Positions 54,239 to 64,000 of a stretch of DNA of 64,000 nt are shown here, in pieces. Position 1 is the first letter of the stretch. Every line of letters starts with the position of its first letter. The DNA comes from Adineta ricciae. Lineage: Eukaryota > Rotifera > Eurotatoria > Adinetida > Adinetidae. The stretch spans positions 514,206-578,205 of the forward strand of contig CAJNOJ010000037.1 of the NCBI GenBank assembly GCA_905250025.1, in the 5' to 3' direction. The notes below the pieces were generated by a model that was given only the letters and a program-made list of their open reading frames with translations, was not told where the DNA came from and made no database searches. Both the position numbers and the translations under genes were made by a program.

Positions 54239-56490
54239 ATGACGACAACGACTTCGACTCCGAAATCTCCCTTACCGCAGTTTGCTTGTCAAGTGTGCGG
54301 GAATTTTCTCCAACAAGATTCTTCACTAGACACAATCGACGATCACATTGTTAAACCAACTGGTAAAAAGAAGTTCAAATCGAATTTCATAAAATGACAA
54401 AAACTCTTTTACTTATAGCATCTAGTACGACGATGTGTGATGAATCGTACAATGAATTGCAACAAGCTGGTGTATGTAAAACATTGATTATATTTCGCCT
54501 ATCTGGTTTTTTTTTCTTGTTTAGTCCGACGGCACGATTGTTCTCCGTAAAACATTAGGCCGAAAACGATTGTAAGTTTAATGAAACATCATTCCTACGA
54601 TGAATTTCGGTTTTCTTTCTTTTGTTAGATCACAAAGCAGTCTTGATAGTACAAATAGTTTTGCATTTGTTGCGCCTGATTTAAGCAAAGATCCTGAACA
54701 CAAATCTAGTCGGGAATATCGTAATGAGATCAATGTAAGGTTAACAATCGATCTCCTCTCTCTTTCTTTCTAACTTGCTCTCTGTTTAGATGCACGAAAA
54801 GTTCTATGATTTTCTCTCAGAACAATATACATTTGATCATCCTCTGTGTCAAGTAAGGCCGAATTTCGCAAGAATAGAACAAAGCGTTTCAATCCGACTG
54901 TTTAGGAATGCACTGATACACTTTTGGATAAATTAGATGTTGATCTACAGATGGCATCCCATGAATTACAAAGCTATCAGTACGATTGATTGGAAAATAA
55001 TGTTTTTTTTGTTTGAGAAACGTTCGTTCATTGCATAGGAAATTACTTGAACAGCTGAATTCCATGACGAATGTTCAACCTGAAGATTACGCCAAGCTAA
55101 ATCAAGACTTAGTCGATGTAAGATGGAATGCATCTTATTTCTGATGGTGTTTTTATTCTTTTTTTTTCGAATTTCTAGTTAGATGAAGAAGAAAAACGAT
55201 TGAAAGACGAACTAGCAGCCTTAGAAAAAGAAAATGAACGAATTCAGGAAGAATCAGAACAACTGACAGAAGAAGAACGAAAATTGGAAGCTGAAGAAAC
55301 TAAGTAAGCAATTTGCAGTCGAATAGATCCCATGTGTCTACTTGATTATCCTTAGATTCCTACGAGAATATAATGAACAGAAGCGTTTATTATACGAAGC
55401 CGAAGATGAGCAGAAAAGGTTCGAGTTTTACATGAAACTTCTTGATTATTGTCAAGTTTCATTTCAGTATCGATAATCAAACCAAGCATGCTCGTGCTCA
55501 ATATGATAAACTGAGTAAAACGAATGCATTCAATGCTGCATTTCACATATGGTTCGTTGTCTACATTTGACTTCTCATAAATTCTATAGATACACTCATA
55601 GGCATCAAGAACATTTCGGTACTATCAATGGTTTTCGTCTTGGTCGTTTACCAAGTATCACAGTAAGATTTACTCGATAATCCTTACTTGAATTACTCAT
55701 ATTATTCATATCTAGGTTGAATGGTCAGAAATCAATGCCGGTCTTGGTCAAGCTGCCCTATTGTTGAATTCTTTAGCGAAACGAATAGATCTTCGATTCA
55801 ACAAGTAAGACTATTCTGCAATTGAATCATTCAACAAACTTTGTTTTCTTGTGAAAAGATACAGAATAGTTCCCTTAGGAAGTTATTCCTATATTGAACA
55901 ATTGAGTGACCTGAAAAATTTAAAACCTGTACAATTGCCACTTTATACTGCTCGACGATCTTTCATCAATTGGGACACGCAGTAAACTCGTTTGTCTTTC
56001 CTTGGAAAAATCTGAATTTTTTTAATTAGATTTGATACAGCGTTGGTCGCATTTCTCGACTGTGTGAATCAAGTATGGATTTTAGTTTGGGAATCAGTGT
56101 ATTCCTATTCGATTCTCGTTCTAGTTCAAATCGGCGATTGAAACGAAGAATCAACGGTTTTGTTTACCATATAAAATGACCGAGAAGGGCGATGGTTTCA
56201 TCATGGATAGCAACGGTAATCAATTCAATGTCAAGTGAATAACCAACGAAAGTTTATCAGCATTTATTGACCGCCTTTTATAGTAGATCTCGAGCGAACT
56301 CAGAAGAACAGTGGACAAAAGCATTGAAATACATGTTAACAAATTTGAAATGGGGTAAGTGAAGATGATTAGTATCGAATGTTTACATCGAATTTTCTAT
56401 ATAGGATTAACATGGATAACGAGTCAACTACCTGATGATATGACATTAGCAAATACAGTTCCAACTCCAGCGGTTTCGTCGCCAAGCTAG
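54239..56490 (+). CDS. BECN1: Beclin-1 / Atg6
   Basis: Subunit of the class III PI3-kinase (Vps34) complexes that make PI3P for autophagosome formation and endosomal sorting. About a dozen exons. The N-terminus has the paired-cysteine motif [35 protein letters not shown] matches the Beclin hallmark ([19 protein letters not shown]). A long coiled coil follows ([20 protein letters not shown] ...). The evolutionarily conserved domain has [59 protein letters not shown] and [13 protein letters not shown]. The segment aligned with the mammalian BH3 motif reads [10 protein letters not shown] and lacks the Leu-xxx-Gly-Asp core. The gene follows VAC14 on the same strand and is 166 bp from mL41. Confidence 0.95.
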
Positions 56491-56635
56491 AGCAAAGTGT
56501 CTTCATTTCCATACGTGTTTTTCTTTTCTATATTTATTTTATTTATTGTATATGATTTTCTTTCGTGTTTATTATCATTCAATCGTGGAAAGATGATGCA
56601 GAGCTTTTATATTCAAAAAGAAAACAATGATTTTT

Positions 56636-56646
56636 GCCTTTTTAAG
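56636..56646 (+). promoter_or_regulatory. acceptor-like site just before mL41 start
   Basis: TGCCTTTTTAAG-type pyrimidine run ends in AG nine bases before the mL41 ATG. With only 166 bases between the Beclin stop and this ATG, it could be a trans-splice acceptor for a downstream operon gene. Confidence 0.35.
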
Positions 56647-56655
56647 ATCACAAAT

Positions 56656-57359
56656 ATGTTCATATCCAAAGATATACTTTTGAAAAGTCTCTTCAATTGT
56701 AAATCTTTGACGGTCAATGTTCAGCGTACATTTGCTCTCTCAGCAGTTCATTTTCGAAGACGTATTAAACATCCAACCTATCAGTATTTTCCATATCAAA
56801 AATATGATAGTTCGAATCCACTTCCGCATCGAGACCGAGTCCCTGTTTGGAGGTAAAATCTTCGAAATGTTGCCTTTTGTCTCTAACAAAAACACTTTTC
56901 CCATTGCAGTCGATTACAATTAACAACAAAAATGGCGAGCGAACACAAACCCGGTGGTCATAAACTTTGGCATGCAATGTACATGGCTCGTAAGTTCGTA
57001 GTAACATTATCCAACGTTGCCTACGTCGTATTCTAGACCGCGGTGTTCAAATGCCTGGATATTTCGATCATCAGACCGGTAAATTTGTGTATGTTGATGA
57101 TATGGAGCCCGAATTAGTTGTACCTGATCTCACTGATTTTAAGGTAGGCCTTATTCTTCTGAATCTCTTCTTTTTCTGGAAGTCATGTGTTTAGTTGAAA
57201 CCATATGTTTCGTATAATGTAACGGAGATTACACAAGGTCAATTTCTAGCGCGTGATTTATTCAATGCAACGTATGCAAAATCGATAGCGGATGAATTTA
57301 AGAGTGGACAAATCAAAGCAACTGATGATGATACTGAAGAAGCAACGGAAAAAAACTGA
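56656..57359 (+). CDS. MRPL41: mitochondrial ribosomal protein mL41
   Basis: Mitochondrial large-subunit ribosomal protein. Exons 56656-56852, 56910-56989, 57037-57143 and 57195-57359 join in frame to 182 residues. The diagnostic part is FVYVDDMEPELVVPDLTDFK followed by LKPYVSY, near-identical to human MRPL41 (PEFVVPDLTGFKLKPYVSY). The start chosen gives a basic, Ser/Leu-rich N-terminus (MFISKDILLKSLFNCKSL) fitting a mitochondrial presequence; an in-frame ATG at 56593 is also possible. The N-terminal region is longer than in human (about 137 residues). Exon 2 has an internal ATG (MASEH) that would give a shorter, non-targeted protein. Confidence 0.88.
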
Positions 57360-57395
57360 TTCTTCATTTTCAGTCAAATAGAAAAATAAATGTTT

Positions 57396-58933
57396 TTAGG
57401 ATGAGTTTTGTGGTACAAAGTCTTTTGCGAATTGTTCAAGTAACGGAAGGATTTGCTTGCGAGATGCTTGGGCATTGTTTTGCTCGAATAATTTGAGACG
57501 GGCTTGATTTATAGGTATTCCGCGTTCACGTAAATCAAGGTTGTGTTCGCTACGTTGAATATACTCATTGATTGGAAGCATATTTTCAAATTTCTTCGCA
57601 TAGAAACCTAATTGACGTTTGGGCTGGTCATCGTTGGTTTCAAGTGAGAGTATAACAACTCCATCAGCATTGTCGTTGTTGGATAAAAACTCGTCTAAGT
57701 CCTTCATTGTATGCAATTGTCCAATCAGTTTCTAGCAGAATGAAAAGAATCTCCGATGAAATGACATTTGAGTGAGATATTCTTACTTCGACGGTATAAT
57801 CTGATGGTAGACTAGAGACGGCAAGACGAATGTTAGGTCCGACAACTTGTTTAACATCTTTTTGTAATAAATCTTGAACCGACATGCCTAATTTCGAATG
57901 AATCGTTACGTTCGAATGTTGATGAAAAACTTTTATATGAATTACCTGTAGTATCACCAGCACACTTTCTCAACGTTTTATATAGATCTGAATCGTCTGT
58001 TCTTATTGTGCGGCGTGTGAATAATTGTTCGTAAACTTGCTTATCTTTTGGCGTAGTTTTACCAGCGCTCGGTGAGAAATTGAGAGTGTCGAATAGAATA
58101 GGACCTTCGAATGAATCAGAGATAAAACTTTTCTTTATCTTTCTTCTTGTTGTTTTTCTTTCCTTTATTTCCCATTCGTTTACCTGTTAACAAATAAGCG
58201 ATTTCATTTGTTATTTGAAAACGGTTTGACGCAAGGAGTTTTTCACCGATCAAGGTGCAGCACGAACCAACTGGTTCGATTTTAATTTTTGAGTAACTAG
58301 AATGAATGAAATGATGAATGAATCTTTACGAGTTGTCATTACTCTTTCAAGATAATCGAATTTTCTTTGACTTGATGATGGTCGATAATCTCTACGACCT
58401 CTTCATTCAGCTTCGAATGTAGAGAATGATGATCAACAAGTACGATTTCAAGTTTTCCTTTCTCCGATAAATCATTAAGATTGATGTCATCGATAAAAAT
58501 CAGATTCGATCGATTTTCTTCGAGAAACCAGAGAACTTCATGACGTAAACGAAAGACAAACGCATGCGTATTCAACACAGGCAGATGAAGGATTTCATTT
58601 GGAGTTTCACAAATCTATGAAATTCAACAAATTCATTTTGTATGATTTATTCTTGCATAATACACCTACGCTATGTAGAAAATATGCATAAACACATGCA
58701 CTAATGGTCGAATCCAGATCGCAAGCTTCATTTCCCAGAACGATCCGGATTAATCGATATTGGTCCAAATTTGCCTGATTTATGAAAAGAAAACAACTCT
58801 CACATTATGTCAGATAGTTTACAACACTGAACAGGTAACTAATGTAATTCGATTTACATGAAACTGGAGAATCTGTCTATTATCCTACCAGCTGAGATTT
58901 AGCATATTGTAGATACTTGGAAATATCCGTCAT
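57396..58933 (-). CDS. PRUNE1: prune-type DHH phosphoesterase / exopolyphosphatase
   Basis: DHH-DHHA2 enzyme of the prune/exopolyphosphatase family, which hydrolyses short-chain polyphosphate and some cyclic nucleotides with bound metal. Starts MTDISKYLQYAKSQL (58889-58933). The metal-site motifs are visible: LGNEACDLDST (motif I/II region), VLVDHHSL and EIIDHHQV, followed by EPVGSCCTLI and LLTGPILFDTLNFS (family: G.I.LDT.N). The DHHA2 C-terminal half contains LLQKDVKQV, AVSSLP, LDEFLSNNDNADGVVILSL and the final ASRKQILPLLEQF. The second DHH is intact where human PRUNE1 has DHR. It is divergent with ALYREF. Some internal exon edges between 57,960 and 58,620 were not fixed. Confidence 0.9.
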
Positions 58934-59516
58934 TTATCTGTTATTGCAACGCAGGAGTTTTTCGAGAGTGCTTCTCTGGTAGTGCGGAATTTTCCTATGA
59001 TTCAACTTGATGCACGTCAACTGTTTTCCCTTTCCCTTTGCCTTTCTTTTCTGCCCGATTTCGATTCGTCAACAATAAAGCTATAGAGGTCAATATGCAC
59101 ACTTTTTCAATATGGTCATCACACTGTGATTCACATAGACGGTACATACTTCTTTGTTTTTCACAACAGGCAAACATTATCTACGATTGATGCTTACACG
59201 CTTTTCGTTTTATTGAATTCGCATTGATTATTGTGAGTCGTTCCCATCTGATATACCAAGTATAAATAGTATTGCACTGTATTTTATTCGCTTATTATAT
59301 TGAAAAATATGGCGAATCTTACCCCAGATCGAGATTCTCTTCCCATACACTGGCGGAATAAGAAAAAACCAACTTCAATCGATTTCTTCGTCTTGAAGTT
59401 GCGAATTTATCTCAACAGCGAAATAAAACCATGTGAGAAAACATCCGTGAAGTTTTAGATTGACGCCATTTTTTCTATCACGATATTAATACAAACAACA
59501 ACGACAGCTGACTGAA
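58934..59516. other. divergent prune / ALYREF promoter region
   Basis: Between two head-to-head genes. It holds a 60-codon minus-strand ORF (58995-59177) with no recognised features, probably chance. TATAAATAG-like sequence near 59260 and a short pyrimidine stretch lie before the ALYREF start. Confidence 0.45.
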
Positions 59517-60410
59517 ATGGCTAGTTCGGATAAACTTAGTCTTGGTCTCGATGATCTGATTCGCTTAGATCGCTCATCAAAGCGAGGTGGCCGTGGTGGT
59601 GGTGGTAATCGAGGATTTCGCGGACGTGCTAGTGGTGGTCGTGGAGGCGGTGCTGGCAATGGATTTCGAACTCGTGGCGGCGGTGGAATGGTAAGCTTGA
59701 ATTTATCATATTCAACTGATGTTCACTGGTGTGTGTGTGTGTCTGTGGTTTAGCCTCGCACATCGAATGCAACAGCCGGTACCCGTTGGAAACACGATCT
59801 ATACACAAATAAGTCAAATGGAAATCGAGTTGAACAACGAACTGCTGGTGTGAACAGCACAACCAAGTTACTCATTTCAAATCTCGATTTCGGTGTTACT
59901 ACAAATGATATTCAGGTGAGCAATTCATATATAAATTGATTGTATGCAATTCTATATCTTTCTAGGAGTTATTTGGAGATGTTGGCGCTGTCCGTGTGGC
60001 ACGTGTTCATTACGACGAAAGTGGCCGATCTCTAGGCACCGCTGAAGTTGTATTTGAGCGCCGTGTTGACGCGATTGCTGCTCAAAAGAAATACAATACT
60101 TTGAATCTTGATGGTAATTCTTGGCCAATAAATCCATTCACCACAAAAATAATCTCATTTAGGTCGCCCAATGGACATCAGAATAGTAGGCGGCACTGAT
60201 ACTGGCTCCAGACTACAAACGAACCGTTTTACATCAGCTAACGGCGGCGGTGGCGGTGCTCGAAATCAACGATCTGGCATTCGTGGACGCGGCAATCGTT
60301 CGCAACAAAATGGTACAAGTGGAAAGAAGGAAGCCGTTTCTGCCGAAGATCTTGATGCTGAACTTGACGCCTACCGCGCCGAAAGTAAACAAAAAAAACA
60401 AGAAGAATAA
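59517..60410 (+). CDS. ALYREF: mRNA export adaptor ALYREF (Aly/REF, THOC4)
   Basis: Nuclear mRNA export adaptor that joins the TREX complex and hands mRNA to NXF1. Exons 59517-59690, 59754-59915, 59966-60113 and 60163-60410 give 243 residues. The N-terminal conserved box DKLSLGLDDLIRLD is followed by an Arg/Gly-rich region (RGGRGGGGNRGFRGRASGG). A central RRM has TTKLLISNLDFGV (RNP2) and GTAEVVFERR (RNP1). A second RG-rich region and the C-terminal box EDLDAELDAYRAE complete the family layout. Intron 3 splits the Asp-Gly-Arg-Pro loop at the usual REF position. Confidence 0.96.
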
Positions 60411-60687
60411 TGGTTTTATCGTTCGCTACTGTCCAACTCTAACTGTTATTGTTTTCTTTTATGTTGTATATGAAACTATTCAATTTCTATGTACACAAAT
60501 ACCAAAACAACATTCGATTTTGTTTTCATTGTATTTGGTCGATACTAACAATTGTATTCGTCCTTCTTTTGTCTGTTTTGTTTTTCGATATTAATTTGTA
60601 CCTGTGTGTGCTCTTTGTATGATTACTGTGTGAGTTGAACCGGTTGTTTAAACTAGACATATGAAGAAAATATATGCGATCAACTGA

Positions 60688-61664
60688 TTACAGCATCAAA
60701 TTCAAAATTTCTTCCGACGTAAATAATGATCCTAAAAGTACAGTTCTATTCAATACAGACAATAGAACCAGTTCTTGAAATCGAACATAGAGAATCACTT
60801 GCAGATATTCATCGGTGTCAACAACGATTCTTGCCGTTCCATCTCCGTAGTGTTTCAATTCCGGATCCACATAAATCATTTTTCTGTCATGCTCACAGCG
60901 AAATTGAACACCACTCACATTGGATACTAGATGAAAATTTTGCGTGTTATTCGATACACACAAATGTGTGTGCCAATTGTAGAAACTTAAATCTGTCGTC
61001 AATGGTACAAGTTTATTTTTTCCTAGGAAAATTGAAGTGAAATCTTCTGATTTCAATCGATGTGCATAATCTACATATGCCGAGATTTCCTGACCAAGAT
61101 GATTTCGATCACGTATGAAAATAATCGTTAGTAGACGTGTTGTTCGATTTGCTTCTTCACGTACAGCAAGTTCTTTAGCAAATGGATTGATCACAGTCAG
61201 TGCATCACTGAGAATAGCAATTGGACCTTGTCGACGTGAGTGAAGAATCATTTCAGCACGATGTTTACGTTCTTGAAAATCTTTTCGAGATATACCATGA
61301 CCAACACCACGGTAACCTAATTCAACAAACTCTCGTGCAATGTCAGTATCCTAAACATTCTCCAGATGTATTCGAATGATCGTGATGCTGTCTAAACATG
61401 TTACTTGTAAGTAATATTGATCAATTTCGGATATTTGACTATCGAGAAATGCTTCATACGCTACAAATCAAATGAAACTTATGTTCTCATTGTACTTTAT
61501 CGAACAAAACAAAGAGAAGTATACTGGTAAATTCAGTGACAAAGTCAGCCATTGCATTTTGATCATCATCGATATTCACTTGCTGAAACGGTTGCTTTGA
61601 CTAGATCACATCAAAGTAATTTATCACAAAAATCATGAATACTAACACTCACATCTTCAGACAT
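60688..61664 (-). CDS. CFAP299: cilia and flagella associated protein 299
   Basis: DUF4464 protein of motile cilia. Four exons join in frame: 61664-61653, 61600-61525, 61460-61405 and 61350-60688, giving 268 residues (human about 233). Recognisable stretches: YEAFLDSQISEIDQYYLQDT, VELGYRGVGHGISRKDF, IIFIRDRNHLGQEIS followed by AYVDYAHRLKSEDF, and DLSFYNWHTHLCVSN, all close to human CFAP299. The last part, after LQVILYVRF, is about 30 residues longer than human and hydrophobic. The 12-base first exon encodes only MSED and is set by a good donor. The gene converges on ALYREF with 277 bases between stops. Confidence 0.93.
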
Positions 61665-63811
61665 GGATGAATGTTCGCGCTTTTTCTTTCATATGCCGTC
61701 TGATTTGATTGGTAAAATCCACTATCGATCGTAATATAGGTTAATATCTCATATCTCCTTGTACCGACGAATGTAATTCCCTACTTTGAACTTCTAAACG
61801 GTTTTTTATCGTAATACGCAATTATTCCACTATTATCAGAATTGTTTATTTCTGTTTCTACGATCATTATGTGATATTTTTACTAAACGACAATTTTCCG
61901 ACTTAATTATTCATAATTTCTTTGTCAACCCTCACGTCTTCAGTAATTTTCATTGAATTTGTTTTACTTATTGTTCAAACACGAACTAGTCTTTTCCATT
62001 TTATTATGATACCAATGATATATACAAAGTATCTACTTGTTAAACATGACTGAGTAGTTTTCATCTTAATTAGTGACAATGTCTGCGAAAATAAAACAGC
62101 TGTGTGACTCGAAGAATTCAACGGACAAAGCGCAGAACATGTACTACATAATCCGTAGGTTACAATGATGTGTATTTTCGATGTGAGATATCTATTCTAC
62201 TCTATGTATGTGTGTGTGTCTATTCGATATACTTGTCATTTCTTTTCGAAGTCATTCAACAATTGTCTACTTTTTGAAGAGACTCACTCACTCAATTGCT
62301 TCCAATTATCATTTTTAATCAATTTCAAATCTGATGCTGATCATCAATTCAGCCGTGTTCTCTAGATTTCTGTCACAATGACATTTAATTAATTACTCTC
62401 GTGATATCATGCGGTCGGTGGCATCCATTGATCAAATCTGCCGCTTGTTCTTGTTTGCGAGGAAATTATTCATTATATTCTAAAGATTACAAAATGTTTA
62501 ACTCTAATGAGACATTCCGAAAGCGTGCATGACGTTGAGGAAAAATGTGCGTGTGACAAATCGCGTCAAAGTTAGGACAAATCCACTTGTTGTTGGCAGA
62601 CCGACGACATTCTGATTGACGTTTACAGCGCATATCTGAAACTTGCTGCGTGTCTCATTAAACAAGAGAAAATTGTTAAAGAAAAGAACGACGACGACAA
62701 AAGAGGAAAAAACGGTAAATTTCAAGTGTAAAACACATCTATATTGGCACACAAAGAACACGCGAAATCTAATCGATTCATCTGTCATCGAATTTGTTGC
62801 TCAAAGATAACTTTCTTCTCATTTTCTTGCTTCTATGACCCAAAAAAAGTCATTATGCGCTTGGTTTAATTCACACGTGTCACGTCAATTATATACCTAT
62901 AGAAAAGATTCTCTCTACTTGTTGATAATGATCAAATTCATTTTCTATTTATTCAACGATTTAAAAATCTCTCGACGTGTGTGTTAGGGTTACTAGGAAG
63001 GATGGAATATATTGTCGAAATAAATTGAAATGATAAGCCTTTAACACGTATTCGTTTCTTTTCCTCGTATGATTTGATGAAGAAAAGAGAATGACATTCG
63101 TTTTTGTTGGCAATACATCTGTCAATAAAAACAATCATCAAGACATTGTTTTTTTTCTGTTATTTAAAAGACGATAAGTAAATAGATCTATGTGCAGAAA
63201 TTCTCTCACCAATCTCCTGATCTACATATTCAAATTGATTGAGAAACTTACGTTTCCTCCCCTTTCGATCGGTTTATTTCTGTTGTCTTTTTTACTTTAG
63301 TTGGACAAATAAGTCAAAGATCTGTTTCTTTTACCACTAAATCTGACTGATTTGCCTAGGCAGACGATGAAGAAAAAAATGTTTCATATCCGATGGTTCC
63401 TCTTTCTTAATCCCCAATTTCAACATTGTTAGTCAATACACTGCCAGTAAATCTTCTCTTCTCTCTTGCCGTCAATGTCTCGTATGTGTGTGTGTGTGCC
63501 ATACCGCTCTCTGACATGTCAGAAGAGAGACGAGGAAAAAATTGACAAAGCTGATTCGTCGAAAAGAAAGAGGAGAAAAAGAAAGAAAAAGAGAGATTTC
63601 TTCTTTTTCTCGACTTTTCAATTGAGATGAACCAATGAAAGATTTTCTTTTGCTCTTTTTCTCTCTCTTTCCAACCACTCGAAATTAAGTTGATCGATGA
63701 TGATGGTTGGTAGTGCTCTTTCATTCGATCTCGACGCCTCGCGCTTGATTTACACCTCAAACACTTGACGTTCTTGTTTTTTTTTGCTTGCAACCAAAAA
63801 CTTCAACGCAG
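61665..63811. other. 2.1-kb intergenic region, no gene seen
   Basis: AT-rich; ORFs are short and without signatures. A (GT)-rich run near 62205 and 63487, and strong purine- and pyrimidine-rich tracts from about 63530 to 63670. It should include the promoters of CFAP299 (-) and of the partial gene at the right edge (+). Confidence 0.55.
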
Positions 63812-64000
63812 ATGGATCTACACGAAAAGACTCTGAATACAAAATCATTGAGCAACAACGGTATGTCATATGTTCTGTCTTTACTTCTTCACCCGCCTTC
63901 TTCACTACTCATCAATACATTCAGAATATGTATTCCAGATCGTTTCTTATCTAGCCGATACGAGAGTGCGTGAGCAGATCTTGTCAAGCGTAAATCGTCC
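63812..64000 (+). CDS. 5' end of an unrecognised gene, runs off the window
   Basis: ATG at 63812 directly follows CGCAG, an acceptor-like site. The first exon (63812-63860) ends at a consensus donor (ACG/GTATGT). A short intron ends at ATTCAG, and an exon from 63925 stays open in the compatible frame to the window end. The joined start reads MDLHEKTLNTKSLSNNEYVF then QIVSYLADTRVREQILSSV. No family recognised. The splice agreement, not similarity, is the evidence. Confidence 0.5.

Noticed and set aside
58995-59177. 60-codon Cys/Lys-containing minus-strand ORF
   Set aside because: Lies in the short promoter region between two divergent genes and has no recognised features.

Overview
The window looks like nuclear DNA of a small invertebrate animal. 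It is AT-rich, with tightly packed intron-bearing genes on both strands, mostly short GT-AG introns of about 40-65 nt, and conserved animal genes. The overall style, including two closely similar copies of a 10-kb block, fits a bdelloid rotifer best. That assignment is inference; no species marker was seen.

Layout. (1) 0-13 kb: a complete G-protein alpha-o gene (+), a WW-WW-MyTH4-RhoGAP gene of the ARHGAP39/Vilse family (-), a single-exon orphan ORF (+), and the WD40 proteasome regulatory factor PAAF1 (-). (2) 13-16 kb: a two-box HMGB/Dsp1-like chromatin protein with polyQ tracts and an acidic tail (-). (3) 16-36.3 kb: a 10.15-kb block present twice in direct orientation, 15953-26104 and 26191-36341, with the junction exactly at an 86-base N gap. 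Each block holds a complete SF3B1 gene and the 5' part of a giant lectin/CUB membrane protein gene. The first lectin gene is cut by the gap. The second runs on to 40888 and encodes about 2316 residues with eight SUEL-lectin + CUB pairs, one fibronectin-type-II-like module and a C-terminal membrane anchor. (4) 41-45 kb: mostly gene-free, with one small secreted cysteine-rich gene (-). (5) 45.7-57.4 kb: a run of plus-strand genes: eIF3j, a C2H2 zinc-finger protein, VAC14, Beclin-1 and mitochondrial ribosomal protein mL41. Splice-acceptor-like sites lie just upstream of several start codons, as expected for spliced-leader trans-splicing. (6) 57.4-61.7 kb: a prune-type DHH phosphoesterase (-), the mRNA-export adaptor ALYREF (+) and the ciliary protein CFAP299 (-). 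(7) The right end is gene-poor and closes with the first two exons of an unrecognised plus-strand gene.

Most genes are housekeeping: signalling, splicing, mRNA export, translation, autophagy/phosphoinositide control, proteasome and cilia. VAC14 and Beclin-1 are neighbours in the same phosphoinositide pathway. The most unusual items are the gap-bridged 10-kb duplication, which could be two haplotypes placed end to end; an SF3B1 intron almost invariant between the two copies while its neighbours diverge; and the eight-unit SUEL/CUB receptor. Intron-exon joins were worked out by hand from splice consensus, reading frame and remembered family sequences; no alignment software was used.
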